This document shows, in pieces, positions 16,297-26,303 of a stretch of 64,000 bases of DNA. The notes under the pieces were generated by a model. It did no database searches, was not told the origin of the DNA, and saw only the letters and a list, made by a program, of their open reading frames with translations. Source of the DNA: Pseudozobellia thermophila (GTDB lineage Bacteria; Bacteroidota; Bacteroidia; Flavobacteriales; Flavobacteriaceae). The DNA is taken from positions 1 to 64,000 of the forward strand of contig NZ_FQYU01000011.1 in NCBI RefSeq assembly GCF_900141855.1, given 5' to 3'. Positions within the stretch are counted from its first letter, which is position 1. Every line of letters starts with the position of its first letter. The translations under genes and the position numbers were made by a program.

Positions 16297-16619
16297 ATTC
16301 GTATGAAATATTTGGTTTGGAAGCCTTAAAGTATAAATATGACACTTATTTGACAAAAAAATTATTACATTCTCATTAATTTGGAATTATTCTAGATAAA
16401 ACGCAATGTAGGGTTCTTACGCCTGTCCATCATCAAAATTGTAGGAAAGAACCCTCAAAATTTTTGGGCAGGTATACAGATTGCAATCGAAACAAAGGGT
16501 TTGGCCATTGTCAAACGTATTAGGTATGTAGTCCCTTTCTGTATACCCCAAAGGTTGGGGTGCCCAGTGTTTGTCATTTGGGCAGGTTTAAGGTTAATTG
16601 TTTCAAACAAATTTTGTCG
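16297..16619. promoter_or_regulatory. divergent intergenic region, hydrogenase operon / DUF5703 gene
   Basis: 323 bases without a gene. Three hairpins are visible: AGGGTTCTT (16410-16418) with AAGAACCCT (16447-16455), followed by a short T run on the plus strand; CCCCAA-TTGGGG at 16546-16560; and TGCCCA (16561-16566) with TGGGCA (16579-16584). The last two lie in the leader of the plus-strand gene. No convincing TTG-N19-TAnnTTTG promoter was found for the hydrogenase. Confidence 0.45.
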
Positions 16620-18959
16620 ATGTATCAGCTTATAGGCGTTTTTCTTTTTGGTCTGTCCTTTTCCATGGGGTGGGCAAAACAACCCGATCCATTGGAGTCA
16701 TACAATATCGTATGGAAATCACCGAGTGAAAATTCCTTGGAATCTATGCCGTGCGGCGGTGGCGACGTAGGGATGAACGTATGGGTAGAGAAGGGCGACC
16801 TGCTCATCTACCTTAGCCGAAGCGGCACCTTCGACGAACTGAATTCGTTTCCCAAGCTGGGCCGTCTAAGAATAGCACTATCGCCGAATCCCTTCGATGG
16901 CCCCGACAGTTTTCGGCAAGAGTTGAAGTTGAAGGAGGGCTATGTTCAAATCATGGCTGAAAAAGGCGATGTAAGGGTCGCCGTTGATGTTTGGGCCGAT
17001 GTGTTCCGCCCCGTCTCCCATATCGATATCGATTCGAACCGGAAAATAACCGTAATAGCGACCTATGAAAATTGGCGCAATGAAGACCGTGAACTGGTGG
17101 GGCTTGAGAAGAATATGTGCAGGACCTATCTCGGGGCCCCGGTTCCGGCCGTGGCAAAAAAGGATAGGGTCGAATTTTCGGAATCGGGCGTACTGTTTTA
17201 CCACCGTAATTCCGGTGAGACTGTTTTTGACCTGCTCGTGCGGCAGCAGGGCCTCGATTCCGTGAAACCGCAGTTGTGGAACCCCATGGCTAACCTTACC
17301 TATGGCGGGCGTATGACAGGCAGCAACATGCAGCCCTTGGATACCGTAAGGGGTAGGTATGCTTCTACCGATTTTCGCGGATGGCGGCTCAAGTCGGTAC
17401 AACCTGCACGTAGGCACCGCATAAAGGTGGTCATGCACAACCAACACTCAACTTCGGTGCAGGAGTGGGAAACAGCACTGAAAAATGTGGAGCGAGATGT
17501 TGCCAAGACGCGAATGTCGGCCAGGAAAAGGAGTATGGACTGGTGGGAGGATTTTTGGGACAGGAGCCATATATACATCAACAAAGACCAGCCCGATATA
17601 AAGGATAAAAGATGGCAGGTAGCCCGAAATTATCAAGTGTTCAGGTACCAATTGGGTTGCAATGCCTTTGGCAGCTTTCCTACCAAATTCAATGGAGGCC
17701 TCTTCACCACAGATCCCGAATATGTAAATGCTAAAATGAGGTATAGTCCCGATTACAGAAGTTGGGGAGGAGGTAGCGCAACGGCCCAGAACCAGCGGCT
17801 CGTGTATTGGCCCATGCTCAAAAGTGGGGATGTTGATATGATGGCGCCGCAATTTGATTTTTATGCCGATGCCCTAAAAAATGCGGAAATACGGACCCGG
17901 CATTACTGGGGGCACGGCGGGGCGAGCTTTACGGAACAGATGGAACGTTTCGGCCTCCCTGTTGGATTTGAGTACGGGTGGAAGAGACCGGAATACTTCG
18001 ACCCTGGGGTCCAATACAACTCGTGGATAGAATACCAATGGGACACTTCTTTCGAGTTTTGTAAAATGATACTCGATGCCTATCTGTACAAAGGTGTTGC
18101 CATTAAAAAGTACATCCCCCTTATCGAAAGTTGCCTTCGCTTTTACGATGAACACTACCAGTATTTAAGCCGGCTGCGAACGACTCAAAGTTTGGATCAG
18201 CAAGGACATCTGGTTTTTTATCCCTCCACGGCGGGTGAAACGTATAAAATGGCCACGAACCCGATAACCGTCATAACGGCGATGAAATCGGTAATCGGGT
18301 CTATGTCGAGCCTGCCTCGGGAGATTCTGGACGATTCGACCCGTACCTATATCGAATCGCTTTTCCAACGTTTGCCCGAGGGCATCCATTATCGGATGCA
18401 GAACGGAAAGAAAACCTTGGCGCCTGCCCAATCGTGGGAACGAATAAACAACGTTGAACTGCCCCAGTTGTACAGTGTTTATCCGTGGGGGGTTCATGGT
18501 GTGGGCCGGGAGGGCCTCGAGGTGGCCAGGAATACGTGGTTTTACGGTGCCGATGTACCAGGGCAAAAAAACCATGTCAGTTGGCACCAAGACCCTATTT
18601 TTTGCGCAAGGTTGGGCCTGACCGACGAGGCCGCGAGGGAAATCGTAAAAAAGATGCAAGATGCCGATAGAAGGTTTCCGACATTCTGGGGTCCGGGCCA
18701 TGACTGGGTGCCCGATCATAATTGGGGAGGGTCGGGCATGATAGCCTTGCAGGAGATGCTCATGCAAAACGTAGGGGACAAGATCTACCTTTTTCCTGCC
18801 TGGCCCAAGGAGTGGGACGTTGATTTTAAACTTCATGCCCCAAAGAACACCATCGTCGAGGTACGCTATAGAAAGGGCAAGGTAGAAAAAGTGTCCGTTA
18901 GTCCGGTCGAGAGGGCAAAGGATATCGAATGGATGAACAATTACGGCATGAACGAATAA
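16620..18959 (+). CDS. secreted DUF5703-type carbohydrate-active protein
   Basis: 779 residues from the ATG at 16620. An N-terminal signal peptide (MYQLIGVFLFGLSFSMGWA) is followed by a DUF5703-like beta domain (about 30-290, with SMPCGGGDVGMNVWVEKGDL) and an (alpha/alpha)6-barrel-like region (about 320-760) reminiscent of GH95 and GH65 glycosidases. I know no characterised enzyme of this exact type. The frame can be extended to a GTG at 16560, but that would bury the signal peptide. It is convergent with the ECF sigma gene and probably serves the same glycan locus as the SusCD, GH127 and GH43 proteins to its right. The substrate is unknown. Confidence 0.75.
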   Translation: MYQLIGVFLFGLSFSMGWAKQPDPLESYNIVWKSPSENSLESMPCGGGDVGMNVWVEKGDLLIYLSRSGTFDELNSFPKLGRLRIALSPNPFDGPDSFRQELKLKEGYVQIMAEKGDVRVAVDVWADVFRPVSHIDIDSNRKITVIATYENWRNEDRELVGLEKNMCRTYLGAPVPAVAKKDRVEFSESGVLFYHRNSGETVFDLLVRQQGLDSVKPQLWNPMANLTYGGRMTGSNMQPLDTVRGRYASTDFRGWRLKSVQPARRHRIKVVMHNQHSTSVQEWETALKNVERDVAKTRMSARKRSMDWWEDFWDRSHIYINKDQPDIKDKRWQVARNYQVFRYQLGCNAFGSFPTKFNGGLFTTDPEYVNAKMRYSPDYRSWGGGSATAQNQRLVYWPMLKSGDVDMMAPQFDFYADALKNAEIRTRHYWGHGGASFTEQMERFGLPVGFEYGWKRPEYFDPGVQYNSWIEYQWDTSFEFCKMILDAYLYKGVAIKKYIPLIESCLRFYDEHYQYLSRLRTTQSLDQQGHLVFYPSTAGETYKMATNPITVITAMKSVIGSMSSLPREILDDSTRTYIESLFQRLPEGIHYRMQNGKKTLAPAQSWERINNVELPQLYSVYPWGVHGVGREGLEVARNTWFYGADVPGQKNHVSWHQDPIFCARLGLTDEAAREIVKKMQDADRRFPTFWGPGHDWVPDHNWGGSGMIALQEMLMQNVGDKIYLFPAWPKEWDVDFKLHAPKNTIVEVRYRKGKVEKVSVSPVERAKDIEWMNNYGMNE

Positions 18960-18992
18960 AATGGGGCTCAAAAAACCAAGGGGAGGCGAAGA

Positions 18993-19586
18993 TTATCCTT
19001 CCTTTTTGGCGAATCCGAACAACAGGAAGAAATAACTGTCGAACTTACCGTCGAAACTTTTGCGCAAAATACTGAACGCTTTGTGCAAATGCCCTTCAAC
19101 GGCCTTGATGGAGACATTTTTGTATTCCGCGATTTCCACATTGCTCAGGCCGTCTTCCTTGCTTAATAGGAAGACTTCCCTGCACTTGGGCGGCAGGTTC
19201 TGAATTTCTTGTTTGACCAGGTTGATAATACGCTCCAAGGAGTGTTTGTCGTCGTCCTCAACAATTTCGGTAACGGTATCGATATATTTCTTTTCCAAGG
19301 GAAAGAAGGGCTTTCGTTTGCGATATTGGTCGATAAATTCATTATAGACAGACCTGTATAAAAAGCTTTTGATCGAAAAGGTGGTCTTTAGTTTATGGCG
19401 TTTTTGCCAAGTACGCACAAAAACGTTCTGCACTATGTCTTCGGCCGAATCTTGGTCGTGTATTAGGCTATAGGCATACATGCAGAGCTTATGGTGATAG
19501 GTGTCTACCAAATAATCGAACGCCTTTGAGCTCCCTTTCTTGAGTGCGTTTATCAATTGCGCATTGTCGGAGTAGTTTTCGGTCAT
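18993..19586 (-). CDS. ECF sigma factor of the SusCD locus
   Basis: 197 residues. Region 2 shows DSAEDIVQNVFVRTWQKR; region 4 shows LPPKCREVFLLSKEDGLSNVEIAEYKNVSIKAVEGHLHKA, a helix-turn-helix (here cited by its ends). It is divergent from a FecR-type anti-sigma gene with 110 bases between them. In Bacteroidota such sigma/FecR pairs receive a signal from an STN-bearing SusC when it binds its glycan, and switch on the same locus. The SusC at 20999 has that STN domain, so the chain is complete here. Confidence 0.93.
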   Translation of the reverse strand: MTENYSDNAQLINALKKGSSKAFDYLVDTYHHKLCMYAYSLIHDQDSAEDIVQNVFVRTWQKRHKLKTTFSIKSFLYRSVYNEFIDQYRKRKPFFPLEKKYIDTVTEIVEDDDKHSLERIINLVKQEIQNLPPKCREVFLLSKEDGLSNVEIAEYKNVSIKAVEGHLHKAFSILRKSFDGKFDSYFFLLFGFAKKEG

Positions 19587-19696
19587 ATGATAAAATGGCA
19601 GTAATCGGCGCCTTCCATTGCGAAAATATAAAAAAATATCACAATTAGATAGGGTAATGAAAAAATCAAACGTATTGCATTAAATAATTGGCCTTG

Positions 19697-20872
19697 ATGA
19701 TCGCCCCAGAAACGGAGAATCTAATCATAAAATTCATCAATAACCAAGCTTCAATCTCTGAGCTCGAAGAATTGGAAAATTGGATGGAAGACCCCCGTCA
19801 TGAAAAACTTTTTAAGGCTTATGTCAAAACAAACTACGCCATCGATTTTAATATGAGAAGGTTCGATTCGGAAAAGTTAAAAAATAGATTGTTGCGGGAG
19901 ATGGCCAACGAAAAAAAGGCCATTAAACTCGAAAGAAGGCGCAAAGTGATGAACTATGCGGCAGCTGCGGTAGTCATAGGCGTTTTTGCCTGTGCCTATT
20001 TTTATCAATTTAATTCGCCCGCAGAGCCGATTGAGGAAAAACCGGTAGAGCTTACCTTGAAAAATACAATCGAACCCGGTACCGACAAGGCGATCCTGAC
20101 CTTGGAAGATGGATCTATGGTAGCATTGGACAAAACCAACCCGTACGATGCACCCCATGCAAAAAGTAATGGCGAACAAATTGTGTACAAGAACGTGGGG
20201 GCCAAGCCGTCCAAAATAGAATACAATTACCTGACGATACCGCGAGGCGGACAATTTTACATCAAGTTGTCCGATGGTACGGAGGTCTGGCTCAATTCTG
20301 AATCGCGCTTAAAATATCCCGTAAGTTTTAGGGAGAACGAAACACGGGAGGTTGAACTGGTGTATGGCGAGGCCTATTTCGATGTCTCGCCAAGTACCGA
20401 GCACAAGGGGTCTAAATTCAAGGTTTTGAACAAAAACCAGGAAATCGAGGTCTTGGGCACCGAATTCAATATCAAGGCCTATAGGGACGAGGCCCATATC
20501 TATACCACCTTGGTCGAAGGGTCGGTTACCGTAGGTAGTGGAGGCCAGGTACAGAAGCTGGCACCGGCACAACAATCAAAACTGGATATAGGGAGCAACA
20601 CCTTTAATGTGTACAAGGTGAACGTATACAACGAGACTTCGTGGAAAAACGGCATCTTCAGTTTTAGGGACAAACCTTTAAAAGACATCATGAAAGTGAT
20701 ATCGCGGTGGTATGACGTAGACGTGGTTTTTGAAAATAAAGAGCTGGAAGCGGTGACTTTCAAAGGTGTGCTGGGCAAGAACCAAGACCTTCAGGAAATT
20801 TTATCGGCAATCAAAACTTTAAGTATAATCGAAAACTATGAAATAAATGAAAAGAAAATCATCTTGAAATAA
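19697..20872 (+). CDS. FecR-family anti-sigma factor
   Basis: 391 residues. Cytoplasmic N-terminal part (1-85) to hold the sigma factor, one membrane helix (about 88-108, YAAAAVVIGVFACAYFY), then the periplasmic FecR domain (about 180-275: LTIPRGGQFYIKLSDGTEVW, LGTEFNIKAY) and the C-terminal FecR-associated domain that contacts the STN domain of the receptor. A TTG at 19688 is in frame; ATG 19697 is preferred. It is followed by SusC after a 126-base gap. Confidence 0.93.
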   Translation: MIAPETENLIIKFINNQASISELEELENWMEDPRHEKLFKAYVKTNYAIDFNMRRFDSEKLKNRLLREMANEKKAIKLERRRKVMNYAAAAVVIGVFACAYFYQFNSPAEPIEEKPVELTLKNTIEPGTDKAILTLEDGSMVALDKTNPYDAPHAKSNGEQIVYKNVGAKPSKIEYNYLTIPRGGQFYIKLSDGTEVWLNSESRLKYPVSFRENETREVELVYGEAYFDVSPSTEHKGSKFKVLNKNQEIEVLGTEFNIKAYRDEAHIYTTLVEGSVTVGSGGQVQKLAPAQQSKLDIGSNTFNVYKVNVYNETSWKNGIFSFRDKPLKDIMKVISRWYDVDVVFENKELEAVTFKGVLGKNQDLQEILSAIKTLSIIENYEINEKKIILK

Positions 20873-20998
20873 GGACCCACAGTATAGTATGACATGTAAA
20901 AAGGGGACAGAGCGGACACCTGGAAAGTATATGCTCAAATCCCCGATTGTGATTACTAATTAATTAAAATGTTTAACTAACTAATAACCACCAAATTT

Positions 20999-23900
20999 AT
21001 GAAAATTAATTTGCAAAATGTCCTATTCCGCTTCAGGAGGGGATTGTTAATCAATATTATGAGAACTTTTATCTTTTTGTCGCTTACCACGGTATTCAGT
21101 TTCGCGCCGAATACCATCCTGTCGCAAAATTCAAAAGTTAAGATAGATGCCGATAGGACGATAAGCGTCGATGAGGTTTTTGATCTCATTATGAACCAGA
21201 CCGATTACAAGTTTATTTACCAAGAAGGTATTTTTGATGACTACCCCAAGGTTGAGGTAAAAAAAGGGACCATACTTGCCAATAGACTGTTGAAAAGAAG
21301 TTTGTCCAGTGGTCATTTCAACGTTGTCGTTACCGAAAACAACACCATTTTAATAGAGAAGTTGGCAGAAAAGGTCAAAACTATTCAGCAGAGGGAGGTT
21401 ACCGGAACGGTTACCGATCAAGACGGCCAGCCCTTGCCTGGGGCCAACGTGATCGAGCAAGGTACCTCAAACGGGACCCAAACTGATTTCGATGGAAATT
21501 TTGCCATTGCGGTTACGGATCAAAATGCTGTTTTGGTCATCTCGTACATCGGTTTTGCGACCAAGGAAGTAACCGTAGGGGACCAGACCAATTTCACCAT
21601 TGCGCTGCAAGAAGATGCCGCAAGTCTCGATGAGGTTGTCATTGTGGGGTACGGAGCCCAGAAAAAAGTAAACCTGACGGGTGCCGTGGACGACGTTTCG
21701 GGCGATGTTTTGATCCAAAGGCCGGCGACCAACTCTGCCAACCTTTTGCAAGGACGCATATCGGGGGTAGAGATCATTCAGCCCAGCGCGGAACCGGGCC
21801 AAAACAGTCCCATTATCCAAATAAGGGGGGTCGGTTCCTATGGGGGCAGCAACGATCCCTTGATCTTGATCGACGGTGCCGCGGGATCATTGACCAACCT
21901 GGCGCCCGATATGATCGAAAACGTAACCGTCTTAAAAGATGCAGCTTCCTCGGCAATTTATGGGGCAAGGGCGGCCAACGGGGTTATACTGGTAACCACT
22001 AAAAAAGGGAAAAAAGGCAAGCCCGTTGTGAGTTATAGGGGCAACGTCTCTATTCAATCGCCTACCGCCTTACCCGATTTTATCGATAATTCGGCCGAGT
22101 ATATGGAGATGTTCAATACGGCCTATGCCCGTTCCTTCCCAGGGGAGACCTATTACCCCGAAACGGAAATCGAAAAGTATCGAAACGGTACCTATCCATG
22201 GAACTTCAACTCGGTAGATTATTGGTTTAAAGATGCCACCGTACACAATCACAATCTGTCGATATCCGGGGGAGGCGACCGAAGTCTGTACAATTTTTCG
22301 GTTTCGGCCCTTACCCAAGATGCCATGGCGCCAGGCTACGACTTTGACCGGTATAACGGCCTTTTTAACTATTCAATAGATGTTACTGATTGGTTGACCA
22401 TGAGCACTTCATTCAATTTGACCAGTACCGAGGATACGCGCCCGCCGATGATGAACCTGTTCATACCAATGTACATTTATGCGACCTCCCCTCTTAGTCC
22501 GCCCTACCTTCCCGATGGGCGTGTAGCGGGTGAGGCCTATGTGGGTGAGCAAGCGATTCAATACCGGCAGTCGCCCCAAGAGGTATTCGACCTGATCGGT
22601 AGCCAATATTTTAATACCAACAACCTAAACGCACACCTCAATTTTGAACTTAAGCCCTTTAAAGGGCTGACATGGAATACCAAATTTGCCATCAACTACC
22701 AATACAGGTATTTTAAGATGCACCAGAAATCATACAAGACCTATTTTTGGCACAACGTCGATATTTTTCCCGACGACGGGGTAGAGGTGTTGCCCAATAA
22801 CCAGAACTTCGATGCCATTAGTGCCGAAGTGCCGGGCTTGACCGATGAACATATGACCGAGTCGACCCCCACCGTGTTCTCTACCTTGGCCTATGATACC
22901 ACATTCGGCGAAGACCATAATTTGTCCGCTATGGCAGGCTACGAGCAGGTGAGCTTCAAGCGAAGGATACTTAGGGCCAATAGGCCAAATTCGGTCGCCC
23001 CCCACTTAACCGATATTCAGGCCTATTCTTCCGATGGGGAGAAACTGTTCAATTCGCATTTTAGGCTGGCCGCATTGGAACGGCCCGAAGAATGGGCCAT
23101 TCGCTCCTACTTTGGTCGTTTGGCGTATAATTACAAAGAGAAATACCTTTTGGAGGCAAACCTGAGATACGACGGTACGTCAAAAGTTTCCCCCGATTAC
23201 AGGTGGGGCTTGTTTCCTTCGGCCTCTGCGGGCTGGGTGATCTCGGAAGAGAATTTTATAAAAAACGGTGTTGACTGGTTGGATCAATTTAAGGTCAGGG
23301 CCTCATACGGTAGGTTGGGTAACCAGAATATTGGATCTTATCTGTACCAGAATAACCTGTCGATCAGTTCGGTATACTCCTTTGACGAGGAAAACGAGGT
23401 CTTGCAAGGGGCAAACCTGACCACCTTTAGGGACCAGAGCTTGCAATGGGAAACCACAGAGGTAACCGATATCGGTGTTGATATCAGCATCAAGAACTCA
23501 TTGCTGGGGGTCTCGTTCGACTATTTTAACAAAAACACCTTCGATATTCTGGCCTCCGTTCAAATCCCCAGAAGTACGGGGTTGAACAATCCTACGGTCA
23601 ACAATGGCGAAATGCGCAACAAGGGTTTTGAACTCGAACTCACCCATAGAAACCATATCGGGGAGCTGTTTTACAACACGAACTTTTTGCTTACCAAGTA
23701 TAAGAACGAGGTGGTGTCTATCTATACCCCGAGCACCGGCAGTACCATTAGGGATGTAGGTTACCCTTACGACGAGTTTAACCTGTATGTATGGGACGGT
23801 ATTTTTCAGGAAGAGGATATAGCGAGCGGCAATTACCCCGTTCATGAAGGAAACCAAAACCCCCGGGCAGGTGACCTAAAAATGAAGGATATAGATGGCG

Positions 23901-24439
23901 ATGGCGATATCGATGCCGACGACCGTGTTCCGATAAGCGGAAGGTATCCCGATTTTACCTATTCCTTTGGATTGAACTTTGAATACAAGCGTTTCGGACT
24001 CAACATGTTCTTTCAGGGCGTGGAAGGTAGAAAGGCCCTTTTGCAGTATTGGACACCAAATTCGCCTTTCGGATCGGGAATTCCCCCTACCAAGGATTGG
24101 CGTAACGCATGGACCCCCGACAATCCAACCAACGATATGCCGGCCCTGCACATGGATGGTTACACCGGAGTGGCCGCATACAGTGGTTCTACCTATAATC
24201 TGCACGATACATCGTACCTGAGATTGAAAAACGTGATGCTTTCCTATACCCTGCCCCAAGAAGTAACACGGAAATTTCATGTACAGGATTTAATGTTATA
24301 CGTTTCTGCGGACAACCTAATTACGTGGACCGATTTTAAAAATCAAGATCCCGAAAGACATCTTTCCAGTTTTTCAACGGTGTTTCTGAGTTGGCCCCAA
24401 GCGAGAATTCTCAATCTCGGTTTAAATGTTAAATTTTAG
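20999..24439 (+). CDS. SusC/RagA TonB-dependent glycan transporter with STN domain
   Basis: 1146 residues. Order: signal region (to about 42), STN domain (about 45-115), carboxypeptidase-like beta-sandwich (VTGTVTDQDGQPLPGANV, about 133-210), plug (DEVVIVGYGAQKK, TonB box region near 214) and 22-strand barrel ending in NLGLNVKF. Imports oligosaccharides over the outer membrane together with the SusD at 24446, only 6 bases downstream. The STN domain links it to the sigma/FecR pair upstream. The glycan is unknown; neighbouring GH127 and GH43 proteins suggest a plant- or alga-type branched polysaccharide with furanose side chains. Confidence 0.96.
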   Translation: MKINLQNVLFRFRRGLLINIMRTFIFLSLTTVFSFAPNTILSQNSKVKIDADRTISVDEVFDLIMNQTDYKFIYQEGIFDDYPKVEVKKGTILANRLLKRSLSSGHFNVVVTENNTILIEKLAEKVKTIQQREVTGTVTDQDGQPLPGANVIEQGTSNGTQTDFDGNFAIAVTDQNAVLVISYIGFATKEVTVGDQTNFTIALQEDAASLDEVVIVGYGAQKKVNLTGAVDDVSGDVLIQRPATNSANLLQGRISGVEIIQPSAEPGQNSPIIQIRGVGSYGGSNDPLILIDGAAGSLTNLAPDMIENVTVLKDAASSAIYGARAANGVILVTTKKGKKGKPVVSYRGNVSIQSPTALPDFIDNSAEYMEMFNTAYARSFPGETYYPETEIEKYRNGTYPWNFNSVDYWFKDATVHNHNLSISGGGDRSLYNFSVSALTQDAMAPGYDFDRYNGLFNYSIDVTDWLTMSTSFNLTSTEDTRPPMMNLFIPMYIYATSPLSPPYLPDGRVAGEAYVGEQAIQYRQSPQEVFDLIGSQYFNTNNLNAHLNFELKPFKGLTWNTKFAINYQYRYFKMHQKSYKTYFWHNVDIFPDDGVEVLPNNQNFDAISAEVPGLTDEHMTESTPTVFSTLAYDTTFGEDHNLSAMAGYEQVSFKRRILRANRPNSVAPHLTDIQAYSSDGEKLFNSHFRLAALERPEEWAIRSYFGRLAYNYKEKYLLEANLRYDGTSKVSPDYRWGLFPSASAGWVISEENFIKNGVDWLDQFKVRASYGRLGNQNIGSYLYQNNLSISSVYSFDEENEVLQGANLTTFRDQSLQWETTEVTDIGVDISIKNSLLGVSFDYFNKNTFDILASVQIPRSTGLNNPTVNNGEMRNKGFELELTHRNHIGELFYNTNFLLTKYKNEVVSIYTPSTGSTIRDVGYPYDEFNLYVWDGIFQEEDIASGNYPVHEGNQNPRAGDLKMKDIDGDGDIDADDRVPISGRYPDFTYSFGLNFEYKRFGLNMFFQGVEGRKALLQYWTPNSPFGSGIPPTKDWRNAWTPDNPTNDMPALHMDGYTGVAAYSGSTYNLHDTSYLRLKNVMLSYTLPQEVTRKFHVQDLMLYVSADNLITWTDFKNQDPERHLSSFSTVFLSWPQARILNLGLNVKF

Positions 24440-24445
24440 TTTGAA

Positions 24446-25996
24446 ATGATGATCATGAAAATAAATAATAAAATATCGAATTGGATAATCGGTGCTGTAT
24501 TGGTTTGTACGGCATTGGCTTGCGACGACGATTTTCTTGAGAAAAACCCATTGGACAGCCTGTCCAGTGAGACCTTTTGGCAAACCGAAGACCACGTGGT
24601 CACAGGTTTGGCAGGGGTGTATGCCACTTTAACGGATAACTATTTGGGGTACGAAAGGGTCTATTACGAATGCCTTTCCGACAATGCCGTGAACGCCATG
24701 CCGAATTTCGAACAGACCAATCTCTACGAAATGACAATTGGGGCTCTGAGTGCCACTTCCGGAGGGGCCTTGAACAATATGTTTTTACAGCCCTATAAGG
24801 CCATTACGGCGTGCAACTATTTTCTTGCCAATGCCGATGGCGCACTCGAAGACCCCTTGCTGACCGAAGACGAGCTTAACGTTTACAAGGCAGAGGTAAG
24901 GTTTATAAGGGCGTTGGCCTATTTCGATGTGGTACAGCTGTGGGGAGAAGCCCCCTTGTATACGGCCTTTCCCGACGACCTGGACGAGATGGTGGTACCC
25001 AAGAGCCCTGTTGCCGATATTTATCAGTTGATCGAAGAAGATCTGAATTTTGCCATTTCCACCCTGCCCGACACCCCGTATTCGGGCCATGCCGTTAAAG
25101 GCAGTGCGCAAGGTCTATTGGGAAGGGTATTGTTGACCCAGGAAAAATGGGCCGAGGCGGCCGATGTACTAAAGGATGTGATCGATGGGGGTAAGTTTCG
25201 ATTGGCCGATAGCTATAAGGATATCTTTCTTAAAGGGGGACAAGCGAATCCGAGCGTCAATGCCGAGATCTTGTTCTCTACCAAATACAGTTCGAACGAT
25301 GTACACCGGGTAGACCCCGTACCCGCCGGGCTGTACCTAGAGTTGGGACAACAGTACTATTTGCAGCCTTTTGCCGATCTGGCCGATGCCTATCAAATGT
25401 CCAATGGCGATGATCCCGCCTCCACCTCCCTGCCTTCCGAAAATTATCAGAACAGGGACCCCCGACTGGATATGACCATGAAACTACCCGATGAGTCATG
25501 GCCGAACGATGTACCTATTTTTTCTTCCATGACAGGTTTTGTGATGGAAAAGTACGTCGATCTTGCCGTAATGCCGTTGACCTCCGAAGATGCATTCGAA
25601 TCGGACAATGACTTTGTTCATTTAAGGTATGCCGATATACTTCTAATGTACGCCGAGGCAAAGAACGAGGCCAGCGGCCCCGATGGGTCGGTCTACAATG
25701 CATTGGATGAGGTTCGCGGAAGAAGCGGTGTTAACATGCCGGCAGTCGATCGAACAATGTATGCGGATCAGGGTTCCCTACGCGAGTTTATACGCAACGA
25801 AAGAAGAGTAGAGCTCGCATTGGAAGGCCATCGTTATTTTGACCTTAAGCGCTGGGGCATAGCTAAGGAAAAATTGGATGGAATGCCGACAACGGGCGGT
25901 AACATCATGGTGTTCAAAGATCATTTTTACAAACTGCCCTTCCCACAGTCAGAACTTGATTCGAACCCCGAACTTGTTCAAAACGAGGGGTATTGA
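24446..25996 (+). CDS. SusD/RagB outer-membrane glycan-binding lipoprotein
   Basis: 516 residues. Lipoprotein signal peptide ending in TALAC (lipid on the Cys near residue 26), then the SusD fold with its TPR-like N-terminal half (VTGLAGVYATLTDNYLG) and the conserved C-terminal region (RYADILLMYAEAKNEA, EFIRNERRVELALEGHRYFDLKRWG). Starts at 24446, 24449 and 24455 are all ATG; MKINNK at 24455 gives the most typical signal peptide. Caps the SusC barrel. A strong terminator-like hairpin follows at 26083. Confidence 0.96.
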   Translation: MMIMKINNKISNWIIGAVLVCTALACDDDFLEKNPLDSLSSETFWQTEDHVVTGLAGVYATLTDNYLGYERVYYECLSDNAVNAMPNFEQTNLYEMTIGALSATSGGALNNMFLQPYKAITACNYFLANADGALEDPLLTEDELNVYKAEVRFIRALAYFDVVQLWGEAPLYTAFPDDLDEMVVPKSPVADIYQLIEEDLNFAISTLPDTPYSGHAVKGSAQGLLGRVLLTQEKWAEAADVLKDVIDGGKFRLADSYKDIFLKGGQANPSVNAEILFSTKYSSNDVHRVDPVPAGLYLELGQQYYLQPFADLADAYQMSNGDDPASTSLPSENYQNRDPRLDMTMKLPDESWPNDVPIFSSMTGFVMEKYVDLAVMPLTSEDAFESDNDFVHLRYADILLMYAEAKNEASGPDGSVYNALDEVRGRSGVNMPAVDRTMYADQGSLREFIRNERRVELALEGHRYFDLKRWGIAKEKLDGMPTTGGNIMVFKDHFYKLPFPQSELDSNPELVQNEGY

Positions 25997-26082
25997 CGCC
26001 CTTGTTAACGGAAAGGTAGAATGATTTTTTAACATCCCGAGCAGTTAAAAATAGTTGGTTTGAGCTAGTTTAGTTGTTAGTC

Positions 26083-26130
26083 AAAAGATCGTCCGGAGCT
26101 GCACAAGGCGAAATCCGGACGAATCTTTTT
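26083..26130 (+). terminator. terminator-like hairpin after SusD
   Basis: Arms AAAAGATCGTCCGGA and TCCGGACGAATCTTTT (one bulged A), closing on a T run. Lies 87 bases after the susD stop and 174 bases before the GH127 gene, so it may lower rather than abolish readthrough into the catabolic genes. The remaining 300-base interval (25997-26303) holds no gene. Confidence 0.75.
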
Positions 26131-26303
26131 ACCGACAGCGACCCGGTACGGCACCCGGAAACCGATCATGTAGCGCATCATTTGCCGGTTGGCCTTGTTT
26201 CCCGACAAAAGGGAGCAAGAATAAGGGTAAAGGGCACATGGGTTACGTTCGAACCATATATTCAGTAAACCAACTTTAATTAATAACCGACAAATACAGG
26301 ACA

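Noticed and set aside
18165-18971. 268-residue minus-strand frame within the DUF5703 gene
   Set aside because: Antisense shadow; overlaps a gene with signal peptide and clear fold.
26074-26268. 64-residue frame between SusD and GH127
   Set aside because: It begins across the terminator hairpin and shows no family features.
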